This document shows, in pieces, positions 37,269-51,039 of a stretch of 64,000 nucleotides of DNA (within the stretch, counting starts at the first letter, position 1; each line of letters opens with the position of its first letter). The notes under the pieces were generated by a model. That model was not told the origin of the DNA. It made no database searches and was given only the letters and a program-made list of their open reading frames with translations. Source of the stretch: Streptomonospora mangrovi (lineage in GTDB: Bacteria; Actinomycetota; Actinomycetes; Streptosporangiales; Streptosporangiaceae). The position numbers and the translations under genes are program-made. Location: the NCBI RefSeq assembly GCF_027604915.1, contig NZ_JAJAQC010000040.1, positions 1 to 64,000 of the forward strand. Reading direction: 5' to 3'.

Positions 37269-38021
37269 TCAGACGCGGTCGACGAACCCGCCGTCCACGA
37301 CCAGGTTCGCCCCCGTGGTGAACGACGCGGCGGGCGAGGCGAGGAACACCACGGCGCGGGCGATCTCCTCCGGGCGGCCCATCCGCCCCATGGGGATGCG
37401 GTCGCGCACACTGGTGTAGAACTCCGGGTCGGCCGTGCGGCGGCGCGCCCAGCCTCCGCCCTCGAACTCCACCGGGCCGGGCGAGACCGTGTTCACCCGG
37501 ATCCCCTGGGGGGCCAGGGACCGGCCCAGCGCGGCCGCGTGGTGGTTGAGGGCCGCCTTGAGCGCGCCGTAGGACTTGGGGCCGGACGGGCGGCCCGAGT
37601 GCAGCGCCGAGGTGGTGGAGATCAGCACGATCGCGCCGCCCCGCTCGGAGGCGGCCAGGCGCGGGACCGCGTGCTCGGCCATCCGCACGAACGGCAGCAC
37701 GTCGGTGGCGAAGCCCTGCTCCCAGGACGCCGAACTCCCGCCCGACACGTTGGACACCAGCACGTCGAGCCCGCCCAACTCGTCGGCGGCGCGGTCCAGG
37801 AAACCCGTCAGCGCGCCGGTGTCGGCCACGTCCACCGGCTCGGCGACCACCCGCGCCCCCAGTTCCCGCAGCTCCCCCGCCGCCCGCTCCAGGGGCTCGG
37901 GCGAGCGGGCGCACACCGCCAGGTCCGCGCCCTCCTCGGCGAACGCCTGCGCGATGGCGCGTCCGATCCCCCGGCTCGCGCCCGTGACCACGACGCGGGC
38001 TCCCCGCAGTCCCAGATCCAT
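37269..38021 (-). CDS. SDR-family oxidoreductase
   Basis: 250-aa classical short-chain dehydrogenase. The Rossmann motif is VVVTGASRGIGRAIA at 10-24. The NAG-type motif is replaced by VSNVSGG, catalytic Ser lies in LISTTSALHSG, and the YxxxK pair is in SYGALKAALNHH. PG motif and C-terminal segment follow (VSPGPVEFEGG, LVVDGGFVDRV). NAG changed to SNV is seen in one subgroup. GGGAG lies upstream of the ATG. It is on the same strand as fabI, 215 bp downstream, and its substrate is unknown. Confidence 0.9.
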   Translation of the reverse strand: MDLGLRGARVVVTGASRGIGRAIAQAFAEEGADLAVCARSPEPLERAAGELRELGARVVAEPVDVADTGALTGFLDRAADELGGLDVLVSNVSGGSSASWEQGFATDVLPFVRMAEHAVPRLAASERGGAIVLISTTSALHSGRPSGPKSYGALKAALNHHAAALGRSLAPQGIRVNTVSPGPVEFEGGGWARRRTADPEFYTSVRDRIPMGRMGRPEEIARAVVFLASPAASFTTGANLVVDGGFVDRV

Positions 38022-38236
38022 GCTGCCGCTCCCTCTCCGCTTCCTACCGGCCTGCCTCGGCCGGCCCTCGGTCTGCTCCGCTCTGCCAAGCCCTCCGGCG
38101 AGCGGCCCGCCGCTGCGCGCCGCCGCGACCGCCCCCTACCCCGGACAGCACCGCTACCCGGACAACACGGCGGGCGCCCCCTCCTCCCGGTACCGGTGAG
38201 GGGGCGCCCGCGTCGGCGCCGTGGGCGCGGGGCAGG

Positions 38237-39001
38237 CTAGGCGCCGGTGGAGTGGAAACCGCCGTCGACGTGCACGACCTCGCCCGTGGTGGCCGGGAAC
38301 CAGTCCGACAGCAGGGCCACGACCGCGCGCGCGGCGGGCTCGGGGTCGGTGGTGTCCCAGCCCAGCGGGGCGCGCTGCGGCCACATGTCGGCCAGCTCCT
38401 CGAAGCCGGGGATGCTGCGCGCGGCCATGGTACGCAGCGGACCGGCCGAGACCAGGTTCACCCGGATGCTGTCCTTGCCCAGGTAGCGGGCGAGGTAGCG
38501 GGCCGTGGACATGAGCCCGGCCTTGGCCACGCCCATCCAGTCGTAGACGGGGAAGGAGACGCTGTGCTCGAAGTCCATCGCCACGATCGAGCCGCCGTCC
38601 TTCATCAGCGGCAGCAGGGCCGTGGACAGCGCCTTGAGGGAGTACGTCGAGGTGTGCATCGCCGTGGCGACGTCCTCCCACGACGTGTTGAGGAAGTTGC
38701 CGCCCAGGGCCTCCTGGGGGGTGAAGCCGATGGAGTGCACGATGCCGTCGAGGCCGTCGACGTGCTCGCGCACGCGGTCGGCCAGGCTGTCCAGGTGCCC
38801 GGTGTCGGTGACGTCGAGTTCGAGCACCGGCGGGGTCTCGGGCAGGCGCTGGGCGATCCGCTCGACGAGGGAGAGGCGGCCGTAGCCGGTCAGGACCACG
38901 GTGGCGCCCTGCTCCTGGCACAGGCGGGCGATGTGGAAGGCGATCGAGCTGTCGGTGATCACCCCGGTGACGAGGATGCGCTTGCCCTCAAGGATTCCCA
39001 T
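38237..39001 (-). CDS. fabI: Enoyl-[acyl-carrier-protein] reductase (NADH), InhA-like
   Basis: 254-aa FabI, the last reduction of each fatty acid elongation cycle and the isoniazid/triclosan target family. The cofactor motif is LVTGVITDSSIAFHIAR at 10-26, as in InhA. Active residues are Tyr153 and Lys160 in FPVYDWMGVAKAGL (InhA Tyr158/Lys165). The C-terminus is TGEVVHVDGGFHSTGA. Length and motifs fit the actinobacterial type. It lies 177 bp downstream of fabG in the mabA-inhA order, so the pair is probably one operon. It is distinguished from ordinary SDRs by the YxxM/WxxxK spacing of Tyr-(x)6-Lys. Confidence 0.95.
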   Translation of the reverse strand: MGILEGKRILVTGVITDSSIAFHIARLCQEQGATVVLTGYGRLSLVERIAQRLPETPPVLELDVTDTGHLDSLADRVREHVDGLDGIVHSIGFTPQEALGGNFLNTSWEDVATAMHTSTYSLKALSTALLPLMKDGGSIVAMDFEHSVSFPVYDWMGVAKAGLMSTARYLARYLGKDSIRVNLVSAGPLRTMAARSIPGFEELADMWPQRAPLGWDTTDPEPAARAVVALLSDWFPATTGEVVHVDGGFHSTGA

Positions 39002-39178
39002 GAAGTGTGTTCGTCCTGTTCTTGTTCGGTTGCTCTGGGGGGCGTTGCGGGAGCGGGGGGCGGTGCGGCGGGGGCACGGGCCACGGGCACGGGCGCCTCA
39101 GGCGGGCGGCCGTCGGCGGCGACCGGTCCCGGCCGCTCGCGGAGGCCGTCCCGGGCACCGGCCCGGATGCCCGGTGCG

Positions 39179-40222
<1,044 letters not shown>

Positions 40223-41242
40223 GTGGACACCGCCATCGTCGCCACGCCCGTCGACTTCGCCGTCTACGGCGAGTACGGCGGAAGCATGACCGCGCCCAAG
40301 GGCAAGACCTTCCAGCGCCCCACCTACCCCTTCCAGGACCGCGTCGGCGGCGAGCGCTTCCCGGCCGAGCCCGGCCGCTACCGCCTCTACGCCTCCTACG
40401 CCTGCCCGTGGGCCCAGCGCAGCCTGATCGTGCGGCGCCTCAAGGGCCTGGAGAAGGTGATCTCGGTGGCGATCGTGGACCCGGTGCGCGACGGCCGGGG
40501 CTGGGCGTTCCGCGAGGGCCCCGGGCACGGCCCCGACGAGGTCGGCGGGTTCGCGCTGCTGCGGGAGCTGTACGAGGCCACCGAGCCCGGCTACGACGGC
40601 CACATCTCGGTGCCGGTGCTGTGGGACACCGCCACCCGCCGCATCGTCAGCAACCACTTCCCCGACATCACCCCCGACCTCAACGCCCGCTTCAACGCCT
40701 GGGCCGAGCACGACGTGGAGCTGTACCCCGAGCACGCGCGCGCCGAGATCGACCGCCTCAACGAGCGCGTGTACGCGGCGGTCAACAACGGGGTCTACAA
40801 GTGCGGGTTCGCCCCCGGTCAGGACGCCTACGACTCCGCTGTGGCCGAACTGTTCGCGGCGCTGGACGAACTGGAGGGGCTGCTGGCCGACCGCCGGTTC
40901 CTCACCGGCGACCACGTCACCGAGGCCGACGTCCGGCTGTGGGTGACCCTGGTGCGGTTCGACACCGTCTACTTCACCCATTTCAAGACCAACCTGCGGC
41001 GGCTGGCGGACTACCCCAACCTGTGGGGCTACACCCGCGACCTCTACGCGCTGCCGGCGTTCCGCGAGACCACCGACTTCGACCACATCCGGCGGCACTA
41101 CTACATCACCCACGGCAATCTGAACCCGCGCCGGATCGTGCCCGCCGGGCCGCTGCCCGACTTCGACGCGCCCCACGACCGCGCCCGGCTGAGCGGCGGC
41201 GGCCCCGACGCCCCGGTGCTCAGCCGCCGGTCAGGTACTTGA
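40223..41242 (+). CDS. Glutathione S-transferase family, glutathionyl-hydroquinone reductase-like (Xi class)
   Basis: 339 aa from the GTG at 40223, with GGGAGG six bases upstream. The Xi-class layout is clear: an N-terminal thioredoxin-like part with catalytic Cys61 in YASYACPWAQRSLIVRRLKGL, ISVPVLWDTATRRIVSNHF, and a C-terminal helical domain (NNGVYKCGFAPGQDAYDSAV, FLTGDHVTEADVRLWVTLVRFDTVY). The end YYITHGNLNPRRIVPAGP is typical. Such enzymes reduce glutathionyl-hydroquinones. Actinobacteria use mycothiol rather than glutathione, so a mycothiol or other thiol may be the donor here (inference). Its last 23 bp overlap the end of the convergent phosphotransferase. Confidence 0.9.
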   Translation: MDTAIVATPVDFAVYGEYGGSMTAPKGKTFQRPTYPFQDRVGGERFPAEPGRYRLYASYACPWAQRSLIVRRLKGLEKVISVAIVDPVRDGRGWAFREGPGHGPDEVGGFALLRELYEATEPGYDGHISVPVLWDTATRRIVSNHFPDITPDLNARFNAWAEHDVELYPEHARAEIDRLNERVYAAVNNGVYKCGFAPGQDAYDSAVAELFAALDELEGLLADRRFLTGDHVTEADVRLWVTLVRFDTVYFTHFKTNLRRLADYPNLWGYTRDLYALPAFRETTDFDHIRRHYYITHGNLNPRRIVPAGPLPDFDAPHDRARLSGGGPDAPVLSRRSGT

Positions 41243-42254
41243 GCCCGCCCTCGACCAGCCGGGGCACGACCTCGCCGATGCGGTCGAAGTCGGCGCCCAC
41301 GGTCTTGCCCTGGCGGTAGCGATAGTGGATCCCCTCCAGGATCACCGCGAGCTTGAAGAACGCCAGGCCCACGTACCAGTCCAGGTGGGTGATGTCGCGG
41401 CCCGAGCCCGCCGCGTAGCGGGCGATGATCTCGTCGGCGTCGGGGTAGCCCTCGGCGGTGTGCGCGTCGCTGACCCCGGTGCTGGCGCGCATGGCCTCGC
41501 TGTTGTAGGTGAGGATCAGCGCGAGGTCGGTGAGCGGGTCGCCCAGGGTGGACATCTCCCAGTCGATGACGGCGCGGATGCGGTCGTCGGGACCCACCAG
41601 GAGGTTGTCCAGCCGGTAGTCGCCGTGCACGATCGCCGGCGCGGTGCCCGCCGGGATGTTCTCGGCCAGGCGTGCGCGCAGTTCGTCGATGCCGGGCAGC
41701 TCGCGGCTGCGCGACGCCTCCAACTGCTTGGACCAGCGGCGCACCTGGCGCTCCAGGAAGCCCTCGGGCCGCCCGAAGTCGGCCAGGCCCACGGCCGCCG
41801 GGTCGACCGCGTGCAGCGCCACCAGGGTGTCGATCATGGTCATGGCGACGGCGTGGGTGCGCTCGGCGCCGATGGCGTCGAGTTGGCGGGCGGTGCGGTA
41901 GGGCACGCCCTCGACGTACTCCATGACGTAGAACGGCGCGCCGACCACCTCGGGGTCGGTGCACAGCAGCAGGGTGCGCGGCACCGGGACCTCGGTGTCG
42001 GCCAGGGCCGAGACCACCCGGTGCTCGCGGGCCATGTCGTGGGCGGTGGGCAGCACGTGGCCCAGCGGCGGGCGGCGCACCACCCAGCGGGTGCGGCCGT
42101 CGGTGACCGCGTAGGTGAGGTTGGACCGGCCGCCGGCGATCACCTCGCCCGACAGCGCGCCCTGGACCACGCCGGGGAGCCGGTCGGCCAGGTGGTCCTC
42201 CAGCCGCCGCAGGTCCAGCCCCGGTGGATTGGCGGTCCCGCCGTTGTCGCCCAT
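41220..42254 (-). CDS. Phosphotransferase family protein (APH/ACAD10-like)
   Basis: 344 aa from the ATG at 42254 (MGDNGGTANPP), with GGGAG upstream. The aminoglycoside-phosphotransferase fold is seen: ISGGRSNLTYAV-like start (VIAGGRSNLTYAVT), VVRRPPLGH as the ATP-binding strand, VMEYVEGVPYR hinge, the Brenner motif HGDYRLDNLLVG, and metal Asp in VIDWEMSTLGDPLTDLA. This subgroup resembles the kinase-like domain of ACAD10/11 and actinobacterial FadE36-type proteins, rather than antibiotic kinases. The likely substrate is a hydroxyacyl or acyl-CoA-linked compound, not determined. It sits downstream of nothing obvious on its strand except dnaE1, 286 bp away. Confidence 0.88.
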   Translation of the reverse strand: MGDNGGTANPPGLDLRRLEDHLADRLPGVVQGALSGEVIAGGRSNLTYAVTDGRTRWVVRRPPLGHVLPTAHDMAREHRVVSALADTEVPVPRTLLLCTDPEVVGAPFYVMEYVEGVPYRTARQLDAIGAERTHAVAMTMIDTLVALHAVDPAAVGLADFGRPEGFLERQVRRWSKQLEASRSRELPGIDELRARLAENIPAGTAPAIVHGDYRLDNLLVGPDDRIRAVIDWEMSTLGDPLTDLALILTYNSEAMRASTGVSDAHTAEGYPDADEIIARYAAGSGRDITHLDWYVGLAFFKLAVILEGIHYRYRQGKTVGADFDRIGEVVPRLVEGGLKYLTGG

Positions 42255-42474
42255 GCGCACTCCCTGGTGGTGGTTCGGCCGCGGCGCGGCCCATGGCGCC
42301 CAGCGCGCCGCGCGCGGCGGCACGGCCGAGCGGCCCCGCTCGACGTAAACGACCACAACATACCATCCGGTCGGTTTCTCGGCGCGGGAGTGGCCGGGTG
42401 CGAAGGCGCTCGGGCGCGGGCGTGGAACGCGGGGCGCGGCACGGGGACAGGCGCGCCCCGCGCACGCCGGGCCG

Positions 42475-42520
42475 CCCGGCGGGGCCCCCCGGGGGGGGCG
42501 GGGGGGCGGGGGGCCGCGCC
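42475..42520. other. G/C homopolymer-rich stretch downstream of dnaE1
   Basis: Runs of 4-8 G separated by single C, next to a CCCCCC run, fill this stretch just after the dnaE1 stop and before the phosphotransferase start. A terminator hairpin may be present, but the composition resembles the 9751-9812 tract. The base sequence here should be treated with caution. Confidence 0.5.
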
Positions 42521-42540
42521 CCGCCGGGGAGGTTAGCCGG

Positions 42541-46095
<3,555 letters not shown>

Positions 46096-46668
46096 AGCTC
46101 GTGCTCTCTGTAGGTCGGAACGGGTCGGGATGTGTCGAGGATGTCGGTCGGTCGGCTCGGACTCGGCCGCGGGTCGGCGGCGGCGCGCGGCCACTGGAGT
46201 TTCTCACCCTAACTCCGGACCCGGCGGCCACGTCCTGCTCATCCACAACTCCCAGCTCAGCGGCGTGCGGGCGTGTCGCGGCGGGCCCGGGGCGGGTGGC
46301 GGGCCGGCCCTGACCCACCTCGCTGTTCTCTCTGCGCACGACTGTGCGGAGCGACCAAGAACCCCGCGGGTTTTTGTCCGCGGGGACGAACACCCCGCTG
46401 TTCACCCGCCCGTAGGATTCCGCCACCGCTCACCGGCGCGCCCCGACCACCACTCGGCGGCAGGCCGCGCCGCGGCGGCGTCCGCACCGGCCACACCCCG
46501 GCGCGCACGCGGCCGCCACCCCCCTCCCCCGGCCCAGCCGCGCGTGCCCGGCACGCGGCGGCGACGCCGTTCGGCCCGCGCCGCGCCGCCTCCGCGGCGA
46601 CCCGAGCACCGGGCCGATCCCCCGTCCGCCCTTTCGGGGCGGAACCTCCGCGAGACCAGGAGCCTGCT
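46096..46668. other. Divergent dnaE1/MFS intergenic region with a perfect hairpin
   Basis: No gene is supported in these 570 bp. CCCCGCGG (46362-46369) faces CCGCGGGG (46378-46385) with the loop GTTTTTGT, a perfect 8-bp palindrome with a T-rich centre. A second short inverted repeat, GGAGTT (46196-46201) facing AACTCC (46211-46216), is closer to dnaE1. Both are possible operators or leader hairpins. The 46460-46600 part is very GC-rich and featureless. Confidence 0.45.
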
Positions 46669-48027
46669 ATGAGCGTGGCGAACCCGCCCACACCGCCCTC
46701 GACGCCGCCCGGCCCCACCCGGACCAAGGTCCTGGTGGCGAGCCTGACCGGCAGCACGATCGAGTGGTTCGACTTCTTCCTCTACGGCACGGCGGCGGCC
46801 CTCGTCTTCGACGAGCTGTTCTTCCCCTCCGACGACCCGTTCGTGTCGCTGATGCTGTCCTACCTGACGTTCTCGCTGACGTTCTTCATCCGCCCGCTGG
46901 GCGGGATCGTCTTCGCCCACATCGGCGACCGCGTCGGCCGCAAGCGCACCCTGGTCATCACGCTGTCGCTGATGGGCGGCGCGACCATGCTCATCGGCCT
47001 GCTGCCGACCTATGAGACCGCCGGGCTGCTGGCGCCGGTGCTGCTGGTGGCGCTGCGCGTGGTGCAGGGCATGGGCATCGGCGGCGAGTGGGGCGGCGCG
47101 CTGCTGCTGGCCTACGAGTACGCCCCGCGCGGCCGGCGCGGCCTCTACGGCAGCGTGCCGCAGATGGGCATCACCAGCGGCATGCTGCTGGCCAGCCTTG
47201 CGCTGTCGGCGATGAGCCTGCTGGACGACGCCCAGTTCGCGGCGTGGGGCTGGCGGGTGCCGTTCATCGCCAGCGTCGTGCTGGTGGCGGTGGGCCTGTG
47301 GATCCGCTCGGGCATCGACGAGACACCGGCGTTCCGCGCCGCCAAGAGCGAGGGCCGGGTGGCCAGGCTGCCGATCGTGGAGACCCTGCGCCACCACTGG
47401 CGCGCGGTGCTGATCGCGGTGGGCGTCAAGGTGGTCGAGACCGCGCCGTTCTACATCTTCGGCACGTTCGTGGTGAGCTACGCCACCGGCACCCTGGACT
47501 ACTCCAACACCGTGGCGCTGAACTCGGTGACGGCGTCCGCGGTGGTGGCCACGGTCGCGATCCCGCTGGCCGGGCGGCTCTCGGACGCCTGGGGCCGCCG
47601 GCGCGTCTACGTCATGGGCACCGTGGCGCTGGCCGCCTTCGCCGTGCCCTACTTCCTGATGCTCCAGACAGGGTCGGGGCTGATGCTGGTGGCCGCCACG
47701 GTGATCGGGCTGGGCATCCTGTGGCCGCCGGTGACCGCCACCATCGGCACGCTCAGCTCGGAGATCTTCTCGACCCGGGTGCGCTACACCGGTGTCACCC
47801 TGGGCTACCAGGTCGGCGCCGCCCTGGCCGGCGGCACCGCGCCGCTGATCGCCACGTGGCTGCTGTCGCGGTTCGCCGAGTCGTGGGTGCCCATCGCGGT
47901 GTACCTGGTGGCGACGGCGGCGATCTCGCTGGCGGCGGTGGCGCTGGCCCGCCGCGCCGCCTCGGCCGAGACCCGCGCGGAGGCCGAGGAGGAGGCAGAG
48001 GAGGCCGGGCGGCGTCCGGCCGCCTAG
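46669..48027 (+). CDS. MFS transporter, metabolite:H+ symporter (MHS) family
   Basis: 452 aa from the ATG at 46669, with AGGAG seven bases upstream. Twelve helices are visible. TIEWFDFFLYGTAAALVF is the MHS signature, GDRVGRKRTLVITLSLMGG the loop 2-3 motif A, MGIGGEWGGALLLAYEYAPRGRRG the helix 5 motif, and LSDAWGRRRVYVMG the second-half motif A. Family members take up citrate, shikimate, proline/betaine or alpha-ketoglutarate. The substrate cannot be read here. The C-terminus is an acidic Glu/Arg tail. It converges with a TetR gene, which may control it. Confidence 0.92.
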   Translation: MSVANPPTPPSTPPGPTRTKVLVASLTGSTIEWFDFFLYGTAAALVFDELFFPSDDPFVSLMLSYLTFSLTFFIRPLGGIVFAHIGDRVGRKRTLVITLSLMGGATMLIGLLPTYETAGLLAPVLLVALRVVQGMGIGGEWGGALLLAYEYAPRGRRGLYGSVPQMGITSGMLLASLALSAMSLLDDAQFAAWGWRVPFIASVVLVAVGLWIRSGIDETPAFRAAKSEGRVARLPIVETLRHHWRAVLIAVGVKVVETAPFYIFGTFVVSYATGTLDYSNTVALNSVTASAVVATVAIPLAGRLSDAWGRRRVYVMGTVALAAFAVPYFLMLQTGSGLMLVAATVIGLGILWPPVTATIGTLSSEIFSTRVRYTGVTLGYQVGAALAGGTAPLIATWLLSRFAESWVPIAVYLVATAAISLAAVALARRAASAETRAEAEEEAEEAGRRPAA

Positions 48028-48127
48028 CCGGGCACGTCCAAGGCGGGCCGCGACCGCGCGCACGGGCGCGCGGCGGCGGCCCGCCGCGCGTTCTCCCGAT
48101 TCTCTCCGAAAACCGGCCCCCGCCCCC

Positions 48128-48153
48128 GGACCGGCGGCGGGGCGGCCCGGTCC
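48128..48153. terminator. Hairpin between convergent MFS and TetR genes
   Basis: GGACCGG (48128-48134) faces CCGGTCC (48147-48153) in the 130-bp gap between two converging genes. The stem is only 7 bp with a GC loop and no U-run, so confidence is moderate. Confidence 0.5.
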
Positions 48154-48157
48154 GCTT

Positions 48158-48832
48158 CTAGGACCGCAGGGCGGTCAGCAGCAGGTCGGCGTAGTAGTCG
48201 CCGATCTGGGCGGGGCTCAGCTCGCCGTCGGGGCGGTACCACGTGCTGAGGTGGTGCACGCTGCCGAAGTAGAAGTCGACCACCAGGTCGGCGGGCACGC
48301 GGTCGGTGAACACGCCCGCGCGCTGGCCCTCGGTGATCAGCGAGCGGAACAGCTCGTGGTAGCGGCGGCGCTCCAGGCGGACCTCGCGCTGCTTCTCGGC
48401 GGTGAGCTGGTGCAGCGAGCGGAAGGAGATCGTGGCGTCGTCGAGGTTGTCGATGGTGCTGACCACCACGTCGGCGGCGGCGCGGCTGACGCGGTCGGCG
48501 ACCGGGCCGCCCGAGGCGGCGATCTGCTGGAGCCGGCTCATCTGGAGCCGCAGCACGCGCGCGTAGATCTCGGCGAGCAGGTCGTCCTTGGAGTCGAAGT
48601 AGTGGTACATCGCCCCCTTGGTGACGTTGGCGGCGTCCACGATCTCCTGCACGGAGGTGCGGTCGAAGCCCTTCTCGGCGAACAGCCGGGTGGCGACGGC
48701 CAGCAGCCGGCGGGGGACCGACTGCTCGGCGGACTCGGTGGACACGGGTCCGGTGGGGCCGGTGGGTCCGGGTTCGGGAGCGGCGGCGGTCCCGGCCGGC
48801 GTCCCCAAGCCCCCCTGGGTGCGAACGGCCAC
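48158..48832 (-). CDS. TetR-family transcriptional regulator
   Basis: 224 aa from the GTG at 48832, with AAAGG seven bases upstream. A disordered Gly/Pro-rich leader of about 38 aa precedes the HTH: RRLLAVATRLFAEKGFDRTSVQEIVDAANVTKGAMYHYFDSKDDLLAEIYARV. The C-terminal domain (LRLQMSRLQQIAASGGPVADRVSRAAADVVVST to FYFGSVHHLSTWYRPDGELSP) resembles regulators of fatty-acid and acyl-CoA metabolism, such as KstR2/FadR-like TetR proteins. The ligand is unknown. It is convergent with the MFS gene; its own promoter lies at 48833-49000. Confidence 0.92.
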   Translation of the reverse strand: MAVRTQGGLGTPAGTAAAPEPGPTGPTGPVSTESAEQSVPRRLLAVATRLFAEKGFDRTSVQEIVDAANVTKGAMYHYFDSKDDLLAEIYARVLRLQMSRLQQIAASGGPVADRVSRAAADVVVSTIDNLDDATISFRSLHQLTAEKQREVRLERRRYHELFRSLITEGQRAGVFTDRVPADLVVDFYFGSVHHLSTWYRPDGELSPAQIGDYYADLLLTALRS

Positions 48833-49014
48833 GGCTCGGCCTTTCTACGACGAACAAAGGTGGCTGCGCGAAGCGCCCGGGTCTGGGACACGTGACTGCG
48901 GACCCCGAAGCGGCGCTGCATCCACAATAGACCGCGCGGGCGCCCCGCCTCGGGTGAACCACGTCACCCCGGCGCCCGGCGCGCACCGCCCCGCCCGGGT
49001 GCGCGGTGCGCCGC

Positions 49015-49662
49015 TCAGGCCCACCCGGCGTCGTGGGCCAGGATGGCGGCCTGCACCCGGTTGCTCAGCCCCAGCTTGGCCAGGATGCTGCTGACGTGCG
49101 CCTTCACCGTGGCCTCGCGCATGCCCAGGCCGCGCCCGGCCTCGGCGTTGGACATCCCCTTGGCCACCGCCACCAGCACGTCGCGCTCGCGCTCGCTGAG
49201 CACCGACAGGCGCTGGGCCGCCGCGGCGGCGGCGCCGGTGCCCGAGGCCGCGAACCGCTCCAGCATCCGCTTGGTGATGCTGGGCGCCAGCATGGCGTTG
49301 CCCTCGGCGATGGTGCGCACGGCGGCGATGAGGTCGCGCGGCGGGGTGTCCTTGAGCAGGAACCCCACGGCGCCCGCGCGCAGCGCCCGGTGCACGTACT
49401 CGTCCAGGTCGAAGGTCGTCAGCAGCACCACCTTGGGCGGGCGCGGCAGGTCGGCCAGCGCGGCGGCCGCGGTGAGGCCGTCGGTGCCGGGCATGCGGAT
49501 GTCCAGCAGCGCCACGTCGGGCTCGACGCGGGCGGCCAGCTCCACCGCCTCGGCGCCGTCGCCGGCCTCGCCCACCACCTCGACGTCCTCGGCGGAGTCC
49601 AGGATCATCCGCAGGCCCGAGCGCACCAGCCGCTCGTCGTCCACCAGGATCACGCGGATCAC
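49015..49662 (-). CDS. NarL/LuxR-family response regulator
   Basis: 215 aa from the GTG at 49662, overlapping the kinase stop as GTGA. The receiver has VILVDDERLVR, Asp in VALLDIRMPGTDG, T in LLTTFDLDEYV and Lys in FLLKDTPPRDL. The C-terminal LuxR HTH is LSERERDVLVAVAKGMSNAEAGRGLGMREATVKAHVSSILAKLGLSNRVQAAI. An Ala-rich linker separates the two. It works with the upstream kinase and lies divergent from an ABC exporter, which is the probable target. Confidence 0.95.
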   Translation of the reverse strand: MIRVILVDDERLVRSGLRMILDSAEDVEVVGEAGDGAEAVELAARVEPDVALLDIRMPGTDGLTAAAALADLPRPPKVVLLTTFDLDEYVHRALRAGAVGFLLKDTPPRDLIAAVRTIAEGNAMLAPSITKRMLERFAASGTGAAAAAAQRLSVLSERERDVLVAVAKGMSNAEAGRGLGMREATVKAHVSSILAKLGLSNRVQAAILAHDAGWA

Positions 49663-50921
49663 CGGTTCGCCCCCTCGCCGTCGTCAACGTGCTCGCCCCC
49701 GCCGCCGCCTGCCGCGCCCTCCGGGGCGGGCAGCACGGCGCGCACCCGCCAGCCGCCGCCGGGCCGGGGTCCGGCGGTGAGCGTACCGCCGATCAGCACC
49801 AGCCGCTCGCGCAGCCCGGCCAGGCCGTAGCCGCTGCCCGGCGGAGGCTCGGCGGGCGGCCCCTCGGGCGGGTCCTCGTTGTCGACGGTGACCGCCAGGG
49901 TGCCGGGCCGGTGCTCCAGCTCCACCCGCACCGCGCCGCCCGGGGCGTGCTTGCCCGCGTTGGTCAGCGCCTCCTGCACGGTGCGGTAGGCGGTGCGCTC
50001 GGTCTGGGCGGGCAGCGGCGCGGGCGTGCCCGACACCCGCCACTCCACCGGCATGCCCGCGCGCCGCCACTCGCCGATGAGGCGGGCGAGGTCGGCCAGC
50101 ACCGGCTGGGGCGCGGTGGGCGCTGCCTCTCCGGGCTCCTCGCGCAGTACGCCGAGGATCCCGCGCAGCTCGGCCAGCGCCTCGCGGCCGGTGGTGCGGA
50201 TCAGCCCGGCGGCGGCCACGGTGCGCTCGTCGGCGGCCGAGACCTCCAGGCCGCCGGCGTGCAGCACCATCAGGCTGACCCGGTGGGCGACCACGTCGTG
50301 CATCTCGCGGGCGATGCGGGTGCGCTCGGCGGTGATGGCCTGGTCGGCGAGCAGGTGCTGCTCGCGCTCCAGGCGTTCGGCGCGCTCGTGCAGGTTGGCG
50401 ATCAACTGGCGGCGGGTGCCCACCCACAGGCCCACGGTCAGCGGCATGCCCTGGAACATCAGCACCAGCGTCACCGCCGCGCCGGGCACGACGGCGCTCG
50501 TGGAGCCGAGCAGCACGGCGGTGGCTCCCATGAGGCCGACCGCCCAGGCGGCCAGCCGCCGCCGGTCCTCCTGCCAGGCGGCGTAGCTGAACAGCGCCAG
50601 CCCCGGGGTGCCGAAGTCGCCGACGCAGAGCATGAGCACGGCCGAGGCCGCCAGCAGCCAGCCCGGCCGCGTGCGGCGCACCAGCACCAGGGCGGCGACG
50701 CCGGCGGGCACCAGGAAGGTGAGGGCCGCCATGGACAGCACGCGCGTCATCGAGCCCGACGCCTGGAGGGCCGTTCCGCCGAAGGGGCCGGCCGGCGCCA
50801 CGGCGATCATCAGGGCGCTCCAGGGGTAGACCATCGCCGCCAGCGCCCAGTCGGCGGCCGTGTCCCGGCGCGCCCACCAGCGCCGCGCCCAGGCCGGCGC
50901 GGCCTGTTCCCGTTCCTCCAC
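49659..50921 (-). CDS. Two-component sensor histidine kinase (HisKA_3 type)
   Basis: 420 aa from the GTG at 50921 (VEEREQAAPAWARRWW) with CAGGAG seven bases upstream. The N-terminal half is membranous: about five hydrophobic helices, starting MVYPWSALMIAVAPAG, and no large external domain. This suggests sensing within the membrane. HisKA_3 follows with the phospho-acceptor His in ERTRIAREMHDVVAHRVSLMVLHAGGLE. HATPase_c has RTVQEALTNAGKHAPGG, and GYGLAGLRERLVLIGGTL as the G box. The end is Pro/Gly-rich. It is translationally coupled to the NarL-type regulator. Confidence 0.93.
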   Translation of the reverse strand: MEEREQAAPAWARRWWARRDTAADWALAAMVYPWSALMIAVAPAGPFGGTALQASGSMTRVLSMAALTFLVPAGVAALVLVRRTRPGWLLAASAVLMLCVGDFGTPGLALFSYAAWQEDRRRLAAWAVGLMGATAVLLGSTSAVVPGAAVTLVLMFQGMPLTVGLWVGTRRQLIANLHERAERLEREQHLLADQAITAERTRIAREMHDVVAHRVSLMVLHAGGLEVSAADERTVAAAGLIRTTGREALAELRGILGVLREEPGEAAPTAPQPVLADLARLIGEWRRAGMPVEWRVSGTPAPLPAQTERTAYRTVQEALTNAGKHAPGGAVRVELEHRPGTLAVTVDNEDPPEGPPAEPPPGSGYGLAGLRERLVLIGGTLTAGPRPGGGWRVRAVLPAPEGAAGGGGGEHVDDGEGANR

Positions 50922-51039
50922 CGCTCCTGCCCCCCGTGCCGGGGCCGCCCCGGCTGGCGGCGGCCCGTGCCTGCGGCGGAGTCTATGCGCCGCCCGCGCG
51001 CGCGTCGCCCCTGGTGGCGGGCGCCGCGGGCGCCTCCGC

